Assembly: GCF_005144415.1 (NCBI RefSeq)
Contig: NZ_SWJE01000010.1
Span: 186,001 to 250,000 of the forward strand
Direction of reading: 5' to 3'
Source of the DNA: Trinickia terrae
GTDB lineage: Bacteria; Pseudomonadota; Gammaproteobacteria; Burkholderiales; Burkholderiaceae
Length of the DNA stretch: 64,000 nucleotides
In this document: positions 1 through 8,124 of the stretch, in pieces
Numbering within the stretch: the first letter of the stretch is position 1
Layout: every line of letters starts with the position of its first letter
Made by a program: the position numbers and the translations under genes
The notes under the pieces: generated by a model
What the model was told of the DNA's origin: nothing
Seen by the model: the letters and a program-made list of their open reading frames with translations, nothing else
The model's database searches: none

Positions 1-535
1 GCGCGGTGGTGGGCTCGTCGAGAAACAGATAGCTCGCGTTCCGATCCAGGTTGGCGATGACCTCGATCATCTGCTTGTCCGGATGCGACAGATCGCGAAG
101 CAGGTCCGTCGCGCGCACGTCGATGCCGTACTCGTCCAGCAAGCGCTGCGCATGGGCACGCATGCGCCGGTTGTCTCTCATGCCGTTGCGGGCAATCTCG
201 CGGCCCAGGAAGAGATTCTCGGCCACCGTCAGCGCGGGGATCAAGCGCAACTCCTGATACACGCAGGCAACGCCATGCGACAGCGCCTCCGCCGGCGAGC
301 GAAACGCGATCGGACTGCCATCGACCGACAGCGCGCCGGAGTCCGGCGTCTCGGCTCCGGCGAGAATCTTCATCAGCGTCGATTTGCCGGCTCCGTTATG
401 CCCGAACAGACCGTGGATCTGGCCGGGCTTGACCACGAAATCGACACCGCGCAGCACCGCCACGTCGTTGTAGGACTTGCGAATGCCGGTAGCCCGATAG
501 CCGCGATCCGTCTGACTCACGATCTCATCCGTCAT
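1..535 (-). CDS. Sugar ABC transporter ATP-binding protein (RbsA/XylG type), 3' part outside window
   Basis: Only the N-terminal ~178 residues lie in the window; the gene runs off the left edge. This half contains a complete first nucleotide-binding fold: Walker A GHNGAGKST, a Q-loop (VYQE), a signature region (LSHPDKQ) and Walker B ending LFLDEPTTA. Proteins of this family carry two tandem ABC cassettes (~500 aa) and energise uptake of pentoses, hexoses or polyols at the inner membrane. The ATG at 533-535 is 13 bp after the stop of the binding-protein gene (549-1502), so it is the third gene of the second transporter. Substrate is inferred from the neighbouring pentitol-type enzymes and is not readable from this protein. 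Confidence 0.9.
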   Translation of the reverse strand, partial: MTDEIVSQTDRGYRATGIRKSYNDVAVLRGVDFVVKPGQIHGLFGHNGAGKSTLMKILAGAETPDSGALSVDGSPIAFRSPAEALSHGVACVYQELRLIPALTVAENLFLGREIARNGMRDNRRMRAHAQRLLDEYGIDVRATDLLRDLSHPDKQMIEVIANLDRNASYLFLDEPTTA

Positions 536-548
536 GTTTGCGGCCACG

Positions 549-1502
549 CTAGTACGCGCTCTTCACCGCAGCCGCCGCGTTGGCCTGGTTGACGAGCACC
601 GGCGCAACCGAGATGTTCGGCTCGATCGTGGCGTTGGCGAAGTACTTCTTGATTCCGTCGACCTGGATCTTTGCCAGCCCGGCCGGATCCTGAATGGCGC
701 CGGCTTTCATCAGCGTATCGCCCGCAATGGCCTGAACGCCCCGTTTGTCCACGAAAGCGTATAGCTTGACCTTGCCCGCGAGCCCGGATTGCTGGATCGC
801 GGCCAACGCCCCCAACGCAGACGGCTCGGTGTCCGAATAGACGATGTTCATGCGCGGATTGCCCTGCAGCATCTCGGTCGTCACCTTCAGCGACGTCGTT
901 TCCTCGACCTTGCCGTTCACCAGCGCGACGACCTTGATGTTCGGATTGACGGCGATGGCCTCCTTGAATCCGGCATCGCGAGCGTTGGCGGCGACCGAAG
1001 TCGGCTCGCCGACGATGCCGACGACTGCCGAGCCCTGCGGCCCAAGGTCATGGACGAGCTGTTCGCCGATGTACTTGCCGCCCATTTTCTGATCCGTCTG
1101 CACCGACTGCACGACCTTCGCGCCGGCCCGCTTCAAGCCGTCGGGATCGGGCAGCAGGTTGATGGTGAAGACCGGAATGTTGGCCTTGTTGAGTTCGCCG
1201 ACCGAGGCCACGCAGGGACCGGAGGCAATGCAGTTGAGCGCGACCGCATCGACCTTCTGTTCGATCAGGCTCTGTACCTGCGACAACTGCTTCGCGACGT
1301 CGTTGTCGGCGATGAGCACTTTGACCTTGAAGCCGCTTGCTTTGCCGTTCTCCTCGAAGCTCTTCTTCATCGCGATGTAGTAAGGGTTGCTGAGGTTGGG
1401 CAGCGAGACGCCGATCGTCTTGTCCGCGGCGAGCGCCGACGATGCGAAGCATGCTGCCAGGATCGGCACGATCAAATAGTGGCTGAGCTGAACGGCTTTC
1501 AC
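549..1502 (-). CDS. Sugar ABC transporter periplasmic binding protein (RbsB-like)
   Basis: 317 aa. The start is a GTG at 1500-1502, chosen because it has a GGAG ribosome site eight bases upstream and opens directly into a signal peptide ending ...SSALA/ADKT. The mature protein begins IGVSLPNLSNPYY, the usual first strand of the periplasmic-binding-protein type 1 (Peripla_BP_4, ribose/xylose class) fold, and the length is typical. It would capture the sugar or sugar alcohol and deliver it to the permease at 1544-2554. Order permease, binding protein, ATPase on the minus strand. A longer in-frame reading upstream overlaps the permease gene and is only a shadow. Confidence 0.88.
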   Translation of the reverse strand: MKAVQLSHYLIVPILAACFASSALAADKTIGVSLPNLSNPYYIAMKKSFEENGKASGFKVKVLIADNDVAKQLSQVQSLIEQKVDAVALNCIASGPCVASVGELNKANIPVFTINLLPDPDGLKRAGAKVVQSVQTDQKMGGKYIGEQLVHDLGPQGSAVVGIVGEPTSVAANARDAGFKEAIAVNPNIKVVALVNGKVEETTSLKVTTEMLQGNPRMNIVYSDTEPSALGALAAIQQSGLAGKVKLYAFVDKRGVQAIAGDTLMKAGAIQDPAGLAKIQVDGIKKYFANATIEPNISVAPVLVNQANAAAAVKSAY

Positions 1503-1543
1503 GAATATGTCTCCAGGATTGGAATGGTCATCGATAACAGGCC

Positions 1544-2554
1544 TTAATGCTTTCTCGAGCGCATGGTGTCGAAGGTCACGCCGACGAGAATGATCAGTCC
1601 GATCACGAGCGGCTGCCAGTACGAGTCGACGTTGAGGACGTTCATCAGGTTCGAGATGGTCGCGACCAGCGTCGCGCCGATCGCCGCGCCGACGATGCTC
1701 CCCTTGCCGCCGAACAGGCTGACGCCCCCCACGACCGCGCCTGCGATCGAGAAAAACAGCTCGTCCCCACGGCCCGCCGTCGGATATCCGTTCATCAGTC
1801 TCGAGCCGTAGATGAGCCCGCCGCAGGCGCCGCAAAACCCGGAGATCGCATAGACGAGGATCGTCACCTTGCGCACGTTCACGCCGGCCAGCCTGGCCGC
1901 GTCCGCATTGCCGCCGACCGCATAGATGTGAGTGCCGAGAACGCTGCGCCGCAGAAACAGAATCGCGCTCACGGTCGTCATGCCGAGCGCGAGCACGGGA
2001 AACGGCACGCCGAGCAGATACGATTGCCCGATGAATTTGTAGCCTTCCTGCGTGACCTGAATCGTTTCCGCGCCCGTCACGATTTGCGGTATCGAGCCCG
2101 CCACGCCCATCATGGCAAACGTGACGATGAACGGCGGCACGCCCGTGGCGGTAATGAGCAATCCGCTCACGGCTCCCGCCACTATCCCGATCGACAAGCT
2201 CGCCAGCACGGCGACATGCCAATCGATCCCAAGGCTCATCAGCAGCGCCGCCGTCACGCAGGTCAAGGCCGTAATCGAGCCGCACGCGAGGTCGATGCCG
2301 CCCGTCAGCAGGACGAACGTCTGCCCCAGACACAGAAATCCGACCACGGCGCCGTTCAGCAACAGGATCTTGAGGTTCGACAGCGTCAGGAAATCCGGCG
2401 TAGCCAACGCCCCGCCGATCAAAATGACCAGCAGGACGAATGCGATGCCGGATTCGTCCGGCAGCCGTTTCCTCAGGTTCCGGACGCCTGCGCCTTCTTC
2501 GGCTGACGGCGTCGTGGCGGGTTCGCGGTCCATCCTTATGCGCTCTTGGGTCAT
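1544..2554 (-). CDS. Sugar ABC transporter permease (RbsC family)
   Basis: 336 aa integral membrane protein of the BPD_transp_2 family. It has about eight to ten hydrophobic segments after a ~35-residue hydrophilic N-terminus, and the family hallmark around LTGGIDLACGS (GGIDLSVGS-type loop). It forms the channel of the second ABC transporter. It is preceded by a 130-bp gap from the epimerase gene that contains a candidate promoter and a possible operator, so it probably heads its own transcription unit (permease, binding protein, ATPase). The last part of the gene is followed by 41 bp before the binding-protein start. Confidence 0.9.
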   Translation of the reverse strand: MTQERIRMDREPATTPSAEEGAGVRNLRKRLPDESGIAFVLLVILIGGALATPDFLTLSNLKILLLNGAVVGFLCLGQTFVLLTGGIDLACGSITALTCVTAALLMSLGIDWHVAVLASLSIGIVAGAVSGLLITATGVPPFIVTFAMMGVAGSIPQIVTGAETIQVTQEGYKFIGQSYLLGVPFPVLALGMTTVSAILFLRRSVLGTHIYAVGGNADAARLAGVNVRKVTILVYAISGFCGACGGLIYGSRLMNGYPTAGRGDELFFSIAGAVVGGVSLFGGKGSIVGAAIGATLVATISNLMNVLNVDSYWQPLVIGLIILVGVTFDTMRSRKH

Positions 2555-2591
2555 GTTCGTCAGATCACTTTAAATGTTCGACTTTTAACAA

Positions 2592-2620
2592 ATGATATGA
2601 TCTTCACACAGACAGCACAA
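2592..2620 (-). promoter_or_regulatory. Candidate sigma70 promoter for the second ABC transporter
   Basis: Read on the minus strand, TTGTGC (2620-2615) is followed by a 17-bp spacer and TATCAT (2597-2592), an acceptable -35/-10 pair about 40 bp upstream of the permease start. Just downstream of the -10, over the expected start point, lies TTTGTTAAAAGT and then AACATTTAAAG (about 2594-2567). The GTTAAAA element recurs in the control region of the main operon at 9788-9797. Motifs are seen; function is inferred. Confidence 0.4.
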
Positions 2621-2684
2621 CTTCGCTGTGATTGTGGTTAACACTGATCTCGGCCGCGCGTTCGCGTGGGATCGCGGTGCGCCG

Positions 2685-3407
2685 TCATGATCGAGCTCTC
2701 GAATCGGCGGCGAGAATCGAGCGCCGAAGCTCGACGAGCTCACCGAGACCGGCGCCCGGAGACTCCCGCGAAATGCACGCACTGCCGGCCACAAACATGT
2801 CGACCGTGGCCGGGGCGAACTGACCGATGGCCGCCTTCGAAACCCGGCCGTCGATCTCGATTGCCGTGTCGAGTCCCCACAGATCGATCAACTCGCGCAA
2901 CGCCAGGATCTTCCGCTCCGCGTACGGGACCTGCGTTTCACCAGGGCTTCCCGCGTAACCAGGATTCGTCAGCATGAGCAGCACGGTGTCGCACTTCTCC
3001 AGCACGTAGTCGAGCATGCCAAGCGGCGTCGCGGGCTTGAGCGCGACGCCCGCACGAACGCCCGCAGATCGGATGCGATTGAGCAGCCGGTCCACGTGCG
3101 GCTCGGACTCGATCTGAAACGTCAGCTGCTGCACGCCGATGTCGAGCAGAGCGTCCACGAAATAATCGTGCCGCGTCGCCATGAGATGCACGTCGAAGGC
3201 CAGATCCGTCTTGCGGCGCAGATGCGCGATCGTCTCGATGCCCAACGGCATGCTCGGGCTGAAATGCCCGTCGATGACGTCGAGATGGACAACGTCGATG
3301 CCGGACTCGGCAATGATTTGCACCTGACGCTCGAGATTGCTCAGATCGAAGGTGATCAGCGACGGCGCGATCAGGCAGGATCGCTGCCAGACGAGGTCCG
3401 CTTTCAC
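2685..3407 (-). CDS. Ribulose-phosphate 3-epimerase family protein
   Basis: 240 aa from a GTG start at 3405-3407 that overlaps the kinase stop as GTGA, implying translational coupling. The TIM-barrel signature residues of the RPE/AlsE family are present: APSL near residue 14, metal ligands H41 and D43 in HLDVIDGHF, H74 in FDVHLM and D186 in EIDGRVS. The family interconverts ribulose-5-P and xylulose-5-P (RPE) or epimerises ketohexose phosphates (AlsE). Directly behind a xylulokinase-like gene, epimerisation of xylulose-5-P into the pentose phosphate pathway is the simplest role. It is a second, catabolic copy, not the housekeeping rpe. A longer upstream reading (to 3533) lies entirely within the kinase gene and is unlikely. 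Confidence 0.88.
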   Translation of the reverse strand: MKADLVWQRSCLIAPSLITFDLSNLERQVQIIAESGIDVVHLDVIDGHFSPSMPLGIETIAHLRRKTDLAFDVHLMATRHDYFVDALLDIGVQQLTFQIESEPHVDRLLNRIRSAGVRAGVALKPATPLGMLDYVLEKCDTVLLMLTNPGYAGSPGETQVPYAERKILALRELIDLWGLDTAIEIDGRVSKAAIGQFAPATVDMFVAGSACISRESPGAGLGELVELRRSILAADSRARS

Positions 3408-4900
3408 TTCGCCTCGAAATCTTCGTTTGCGATCGTGCCGGTGAAAGCGCGGAACGATTCCCGATAGAACGCGGCGACGTCCGGACGCGGTTGCGCCGCC
3501 ATCGTCTGATCGAGCTCGACGTAGCGCTCGCACACGTCGTATAACGTGACGCCCGCACCTCGCGAACGCTGATCCACCGTCAGCGCGAGCAACGCCGCCG
3601 CATACGCCCCGCCCTCATCGCACTTGACGCGGATGACATCGGTGTCGAATACGTCGGCGAGTATCTGCCGCCAAGCCGCGCTGTTCGAGCCGCCGCCCGT
3701 CAGGCGAAACTGCTGCGGGCGGCCGAAGCTTTGCGCAAGCAGCTCGTAGCCCCATTTCAATCCGAACGCGACGGCTTCGGCGCCTGCCCGCATCAGATTG
3801 GCGCGCGTCAGGTTGTCGGCGGACAAGCCCTTCATCACGCCTCGCGCACGAGGCAGCGCCGGAATCCGCTCGCCACTGAAATACGGAAACAGGCGCACGC
3901 CGCCCGCTCCCGGGCTCGCCGAGGCAATCAGCTGCTCGACCTCGTCGATTTCGATTTCGAAGAGCTGCTGCAGCAAGGTCGTCGTCGACGTCGCGTTCAT
4001 CGTCGCGACGGTCGGAAGCCAGCCGCCGTCGAGCCCGCAGAATATGTAGACGCTCGGATCGACTGAGGCCGCCAGCTTGTCCGCATGGATGTTGAGCACG
4101 CCGGAGGTCCCGAGGCCGAGCGTCGCGCGGCCGGCCGCTACATTACCCGTGCCGACCGCGCCCATGACGTTGTCGCCGGAACCGCAGGCGACCAGCGTCT
4201 TCGGCGAGAAGCCGAATTCCGCCGCCACCTCCGGACGGATCGCGCCGATCGGCTCGAGAGGCGAAGCCAGGCGAGGCAAGGACCGCTCCAAGGTCCCGGC
4301 CGGGTCGATCAGATCCGTCATCGACTGTGACCACGAACGCGAAACGACATCGAAATAACCCGTGCCGGACGCCTCCCCCGCGTCGGTCACGTATTCGCCC
4401 GTCAGCCAGTGATTGATGTAGTCATGCGGCAAAAGAACGTGCCGCATCCGCTCGTAGGTTTCGGGCTCATGCCTGCGAACCCATGCCAGCTTCGACGCGG
4501 TGAAGCCGACGGGTATCGTCGTGCCGATCAGGCTGCGGATACGCGCGTCGCCCCCGGCGGCGGCGTAAAGCCGTTCGTTTTCCTCGGTCGTTTCGGTGTC
4601 GTTCCAGAGCTTGACGTTGCGCAGCACCGCACCGCCTTCGTCCAGCATGACAAGACCGTGCTGCTGTCCCGAAACGGCAATCGCCGCGACGTCCCGCGGG
4701 GTGTGCGCCGTTTGCGCGAACAGGCCGTGCAGCGCGGTCTTCAGGGCCGACACCCACCACTCGGTCTTCTGCTCCCGCCTGCCGTTCGATTCCGCAATGA
4801 TCGGATGACCGGCATGACCACGGGCCGCAATCGCACCCGTTGCAGGATCCAGTAAAACCACCTTGGTACCTTGCGTACCGCAGTCGATGCCGAGATACAT
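3404..4900 (-). CDS. xylB: FGGY-family carbohydrate kinase, xylulokinase-like
   Basis: 498 aa, full length for the family. The N-terminal ATPase motif is YLGIDCGTQGTK. The substrate loop reads AVSGQQHGLVML, close to the GQMHG loop of xylulokinase. The catalytic aspartate is D243 in GSGDNVMGAVG, matching the xylulokinase GGGDN motif. The expected reaction is D-xylulose + ATP to D-xylulose-5-P. The ATG has a good site (AGAGGGAA). It lies 40 bp after the xylitol-type dehydrogenase and overlaps the epimerase by four bases, so the three enzymes form one catabolic module. The xylulokinase assignment rests on motifs and context; ribulokinase or another FGGY specificity is not excluded. Confidence 0.85.
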   Translation of the reverse strand: MYLGIDCGTQGTKVVLLDPATGAIAARGHAGHPIIAESNGRREQKTEWWVSALKTALHGLFAQTAHTPRDVAAIAVSGQQHGLVMLDEGGAVLRNVKLWNDTETTEENERLYAAAGGDARIRSLIGTTIPVGFTASKLAWVRRHEPETYERMRHVLLPHDYINHWLTGEYVTDAGEASGTGYFDVVSRSWSQSMTDLIDPAGTLERSLPRLASPLEPIGAIRPEVAAEFGFSPKTLVACGSGDNVMGAVGTGNVAAGRATLGLGTSGVLNIHADKLAASVDPSVYIFCGLDGGWLPTVATMNATSTTTLLQQLFEIEIDEVEQLIASASPGAGGVRLFPYFSGERIPALPRARGVMKGLSADNLTRANLMRAGAEAVAFGLKWGYELLAQSFGRPQQFRLTGGGSNSAAWRQILADVFDTDVIRVKCDEGGAYAAALLALTVDQRSRGAGVTLYDVCERYVELDQTMAAQPRPDVAAFYRESFRAFTGTIANEDFEAK

Positions 4901-4940
4901 GCGTTCCCTCTTCGTATCGTTCCGTATCGTTCGATGAGCG

Positions 4941-5978
4941 TTACTGACAGTCGATCACGACCTTGATCACGTCTGGCTGCGCAGACGCCGCCAGCTCGAA
5001 CGCCTCGATGCTGTCCTCGAACGCAAAGCGCCGGGAAATCAGCGGCTTGACGTCGATCTGCCCGGACGCGATCAAGGCGACCGAACGCTCGTAGTCGTTC
5101 GCATAGCGGAAGATCGAGACCGTTTCGATCTCCTTGACCTGCATCGCGACGATGTCCATCGGCACGAGATCTTGCGGCATGCCGACGAACACGATCTTTC
5201 CGGCCGGACGCAGGCAGTGCGGCGCGGCGCCGATCGCCGCCGGGCTGCCGCTGCAGTCGACGAACAGGTCCGCGCCGTGCGGAAAGTGCTGCGCGACGAA
5301 CGCCTTCAGATCGCCCTTCGTCACGTTGAACGTGATGAGGCGCTCACCGTAGTGCTGCGCCAGGAAGTCGAGCTTTTCCTGCTTCACGTCGGTGATGATG
5401 ACGCGGCTGCAGCCGGAAGCGAGCAACGCGAGCGCCATCAACGCGCCGATCGTGCCGGCGCCGGAAACGACCGCGGTATCGCCCGGCGAAATGCCGACCT
5501 TGCGGGCAACGTGCACGCCAGAGGTCAGCGGCTCGGCCAGCACGGCCTCCTCCAGGCTGACGTTGTCGGGCAGCTTGAACGTGAGACTCGCGGGATGGAC
5601 GACCGACTCGCGCAGCACGCCGTGAATCGGCGGCGTCGCCCAGAACCTGATGCCCGGGTCGAGGTGATACATGCCCTGCATGGCTTCCGGGGAGTTCGGG
5701 TCGAAGATGCCGGGCTCCATGCAGACTCGGTCGCCCGCCTTCAGATGCTTGACCGCGCTGCCCGCCTCGGCGATGACGCCGCTCGCCTCATGCCCGAGCA
5801 CCATCGGTTCGCGAACCACGAAATCGCCGATCCGGCCATGCTTGTAGTAGTGGACATCGCTACCGCAGACGCCGACGTTCGCAATCTTGATGCGCACGTC
5901 GTTCGGACCCAGTTCCTCGTGGATCTCGATGTCGCGGATCCGAAGCCTGTCTTTCTCTTCGAGCACTAACGCTTTCAT
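4941..5978 (-). CDS. Zinc-dependent polyol dehydrogenase, xylitol (D-xylulose reductase) type
   Basis: 345 aa medium-chain dehydrogenase. Catalytic zinc ligands are C38 (VCGSDVHY), H63 and E64 (GHEA). The Rossmann motif is [11 protein letters not shown]. The overall pattern ([15 protein letters not shown]) is the one I know from bacterial NAD-xylitol dehydrogenases. The lobe that normally holds four structural-zinc cysteines has none ([14 protein letters not shown]...), a known trait of that subgroup. It would oxidise an imported pentitol (xylitol, possibly D-arabitol or sorbitol) to a ketose for the next gene, the FGGY kinase. A strong stem-loop precedes it within the operon. Confidence 0.87.
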   Translation of the reverse strand: MKALVLEEKDRLRIRDIEIHEELGPNDVRIKIANVGVCGSDVHYYKHGRIGDFVVREPMVLGHEASGVIAEAGSAVKHLKAGDRVCMEPGIFDPNSPEAMQGMYHLDPGIRFWATPPIHGVLRESVVHPASLTFKLPDNVSLEEAVLAEPLTSGVHVARKVGISPGDTAVVSGAGTIGALMALALLASGCSRVIITDVKQEKLDFLAQHYGERLITFNVTKGDLKAFVAQHFPHGADLFVDCSGSPAAIGAAPHCLRPAGKIVFVGMPQDLVPMDIVAMQVKEIETVSIFRYANDYERSVALIASGQIDVKPLISRRFAFEDSIEAFELAASAQPDVIKVVIDCQ

Positions 5979-6010
5979 GTCAATTCCATTCCGTTGATGA
6001 ATGCCGTTGG

Positions 6011-6045
6011 CTCAGGGCCTGTTCGCGCCAATAACAGGCCCTGAG
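6011..6045 (-). promoter_or_regulatory. Perfect intercistronic stem-loop
   Basis: Arms CTCAGGGCCTGTT (6011-6023) and AACAGGCCCTGAG (6033-6045) are exact inverted complements, giving a 13-bp stem with a 9-nt loop. It starts about 10 bp after the binding-protein stop and ends before the dehydrogenase gene. No U-run follows on the minus strand, so it is not a classical terminator. In sugar transport operons such hairpins typically protect the upstream binding-protein mRNA from 3' decay and lower downstream expression. That role is inferred. Confidence 0.7.
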
Positions 6046-6054
6046 GCGAATCCG

Positions 6055-7008
6055 TTACTTGATGTCGCCCAACTGCTTGTGAAGCGCGATGCAGCTGTTC
6101 ACGTTCTGTTTCGTATACAGCTCCGTCCCTTCGACCTGGTGCAGATTGGTCTGCTTGCCGGTGAGAATGTCGTGCGCCATCGCCATGGACTTCTGGGCCA
6201 GTTCGTCCGCGCTTTGCAGCGCGGTCGAGGTCATCTTTCCGTCCTTGATCAGCAGGCACGCCTCAGCCGTTCCGTCGGTGCCGTACACCAACGGGAAAGG
6301 ATTCATTCCCGAGCCCTTGAGCGCCTCGATGGCGCCTGCCGCCATGTTGTCGTTCATCGAAATCACCGCATCGATCTTGGGGTTCGCCTGGATCCAGTCC
6401 TCCGTCAGCTGCATCGCTTCGTCCTTGTTCCAGTTCGCTGTCTGTTCGTTGACGATCTTGACGTCGGGGCGCTTGGCGAAGAACTCCTTCTGCCACGCCT
6501 CACGCCGGCCGAGCGAGTGCGGGTTGCCCGGCGGCCCAAGCAGAACGACCACCTTCGCGTTCTTCGGCACTTGCGTCAGCGCGAGTTTCGCGTTGACCTG
6601 GCCGAGCAGGTAGGGACTGGAGTCGACGGACGGGATCGAGTCGTCCTGGAACTTCGGGTTGGTCGCCACGAACTTCATGCCATTCGCCATCGCGTTCTTG
6701 ACCGGGCCCACCTGGACCGCCGGATCGTACGGCTGAATGATCACCAGGTTGTACTTGTTCGTGACGGCGTTCTCGATGTTCGACTGCATCACCGAGTTCT
6801 GGCTCTGGCCGTCGAACACCGTCAATGAAATATCCGGATACTTCTTCGCCTCCTTGACCATCGAATTGGCCAGCCACGCAGCGAACGAATCGCTTTGCGC
6901 GCGTGCGAGGTAAGCGACGCGATACTTGGCGGTCTGCGCAATCGCAGCGCCGCTCGCGGCGCACACACCCAGCGCCACCGCGCACGCCATCAGTTTCTTC
7001 AGCTTCAT
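6055..7008 (-). CDS. Sugar/polyol ABC transporter periplasmic binding protein
   Basis: 317 aa with a clear signal peptide (MKLKKLMACAVALG... cut near AIA/QTA). The mature chain opens YRVAYLARAQSDSF and shows the Peripla_BP_4 fold seen in ribose, xylose and inositol binders (for example VVLLGPPGN..., AVISMNDNMAAGAIEAL). The ATG is preceded by GAGGAGA. It is the third gene of the leading operon (ATPase, permease, binding protein) and would define the substrate, presumably the polyol oxidised by the next gene. It is not closely similar to the second binding protein at 549-1502, so the two transporters look distinct and not recently duplicated. Confidence 0.9.
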   Translation of the reverse strand: MKLKKLMACAVALGVCAASGAAIAQTAKYRVAYLARAQSDSFAAWLANSMVKEAKKYPDISLTVFDGQSQNSVMQSNIENAVTNKYNLVIIQPYDPAVQVGPVKNAMANGMKFVATNPKFQDDSIPSVDSSPYLLGQVNAKLALTQVPKNAKVVVLLGPPGNPHSLGRREAWQKEFFAKRPDVKIVNEQTANWNKDEAMQLTEDWIQANPKIDAVISMNDNMAAGAIEALKGSGMNPFPLVYGTDGTAEACLLIKDGKMTSTALQSADELAQKSMAMAHDILTGKQTNLHQVEGTELYTKQNVNSCIALHKQLGDIK

Positions 7009-7110
7009 ACCACCGTCTCCTCAAGGTTATGACGTCATGCTTGCTTGATACAGGAAGTCGAGGCCAACACAGTCAGGACTTCCCGTCTTTGGAACAGCCC
7101 CCCCAAACCG

Positions 7111-8124
7111 TCAGCTGGCAGCCGCCTTGGCCTGCTCCGTCTGCGCGGCCTTGACCTTTTTCTTCTTGCCTCCATGCTTCGCGGAAATGTCGTATGCGAC
7201 GGCGAGCACGATGATTCCGCCCTTGATGATCTGCTGCAGGTACGACTGAATGCCGAGCAGATTCATGATGTTGCCGAGGAAGCCCATGATGAATGCGCCG
7301 GCCAGCGTGCCGATCGCCGTGCCGATGCCGCCCGAGAAGCTGGTGCCGCCGATGATCGCGGCCGTCATCGCATCGAATTCGAAGCCGATGCCCGCATTCG
7401 GCAAACCCGCATTGACCCGCGACATGTAGAGCACCCCGGCAAGCCCGACGAGCGCCCCGTTCAACAGGAACGCCATCATCTTGATGCGGGTGATGCGGAT
7501 GCCCGACGCGCGCGCGGCCTCCTGGTTTCCGCCGATGGCGTAGATGTAGCGGCCGAGCCGCGTATGGTTCAGCACATACCAAGTCAGCAACGCGATCAGC
7601 ACGAGGAAGATGACCGGCGACGGAACGCCCAGCACCGCCCCCTGGCCCCAGCCGACGAATTTATCCAGCTCGTAGATGTTCTGGCCGCTCGTCAGCATCA
7701 GCGCCCCGCCTCGCGCCGCCGTCTGCATCGCCAGCGTCGCGATGAAGGCCGGCGTGTTGAAGCGCGTGACGATCCAGCCGTTCACGAGCCCGCACGCGCT
7801 GCCGATCGCGATGCCGACCAGCATCGACGGCACGAACAACCCCGTGGCCTTGTAAAACATGACGGACAACAGCCCGGAAAGCGCGAGCACGGAGCCTGCC
7901 GAAAGATCGATCAGGCCGCAGATGATCAAGAGCGTCTGACCGAAGGCCAGAATCGTCGTGATCGAAATCTGCCGGGAAATATTCAGGAAATTGGTCGTGG
8001 AGAGGAATACGGGGCTGATGATCGAGCTCACGACGATCATCGCAACCAGGATCAGATAGATGCTGTACCGGCCGTTCGACAGCAGCGTCCAGCGGCCGGG
8101 AAGATTGCGAGTAGCGGTATTCAA
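7111..8124 (-). CDS. Sugar ABC transporter permease (RbsC family)
   Basis: 337 aa, BPD_transp_2 family, with the conserved loop ICGLIDLSAGSVLALSG and about eight to ten membrane segments. The start is a TTG (8124-8122) overlapping the ATPase stop as TTGA. It has a GGAGA site six bases upstream, and the first in-frame ATG would remove the first membrane segment. The C-terminus is a lysine-rich tail (KHGGKKKKVK). It partners the ATPase at 8121-9626. A 7-bp inverted repeat (7053-7059/7077-7083) lies in the ~100-bp gap before the binding-protein gene. Confidence 0.88.
   Translation of the reverse strand: MNTATRNLPGRWTLLSNGRYSIYLILVAMIVVSSIISPVFLSTTNFLNISRQISITTILAFGQTLLIICGLIDLSAGSVLALSGLLSVMFYKATGLFVPSMLVGIAIGSACGLVNGWIVTRFNTPAFIATLAMQTAARGGALMLTSGQNIYELDKFVGWGQGAVLGVPSPVIFLVLIALLTWYVLNHTRLGRYIYAIGGNQEAARASGIRITRIKMMAFLLNGALVGLAGVLYMSRVNAGLPNAGIGFEFDAMTAAIIGGTSFSGGIGTAIGTLAGAFIMGFLGNIMNLLGIQSYLQQIIKGGIIVLAVAYDISAKHGGKKKKVKAAQTEQAKAAAS

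Noticed and set aside
1048-1452. Arginine-rich frames opposite or inside the ABC transporter genes
   Set aside because: Typical shadow frames of high-GC genes; no conserved motifs.
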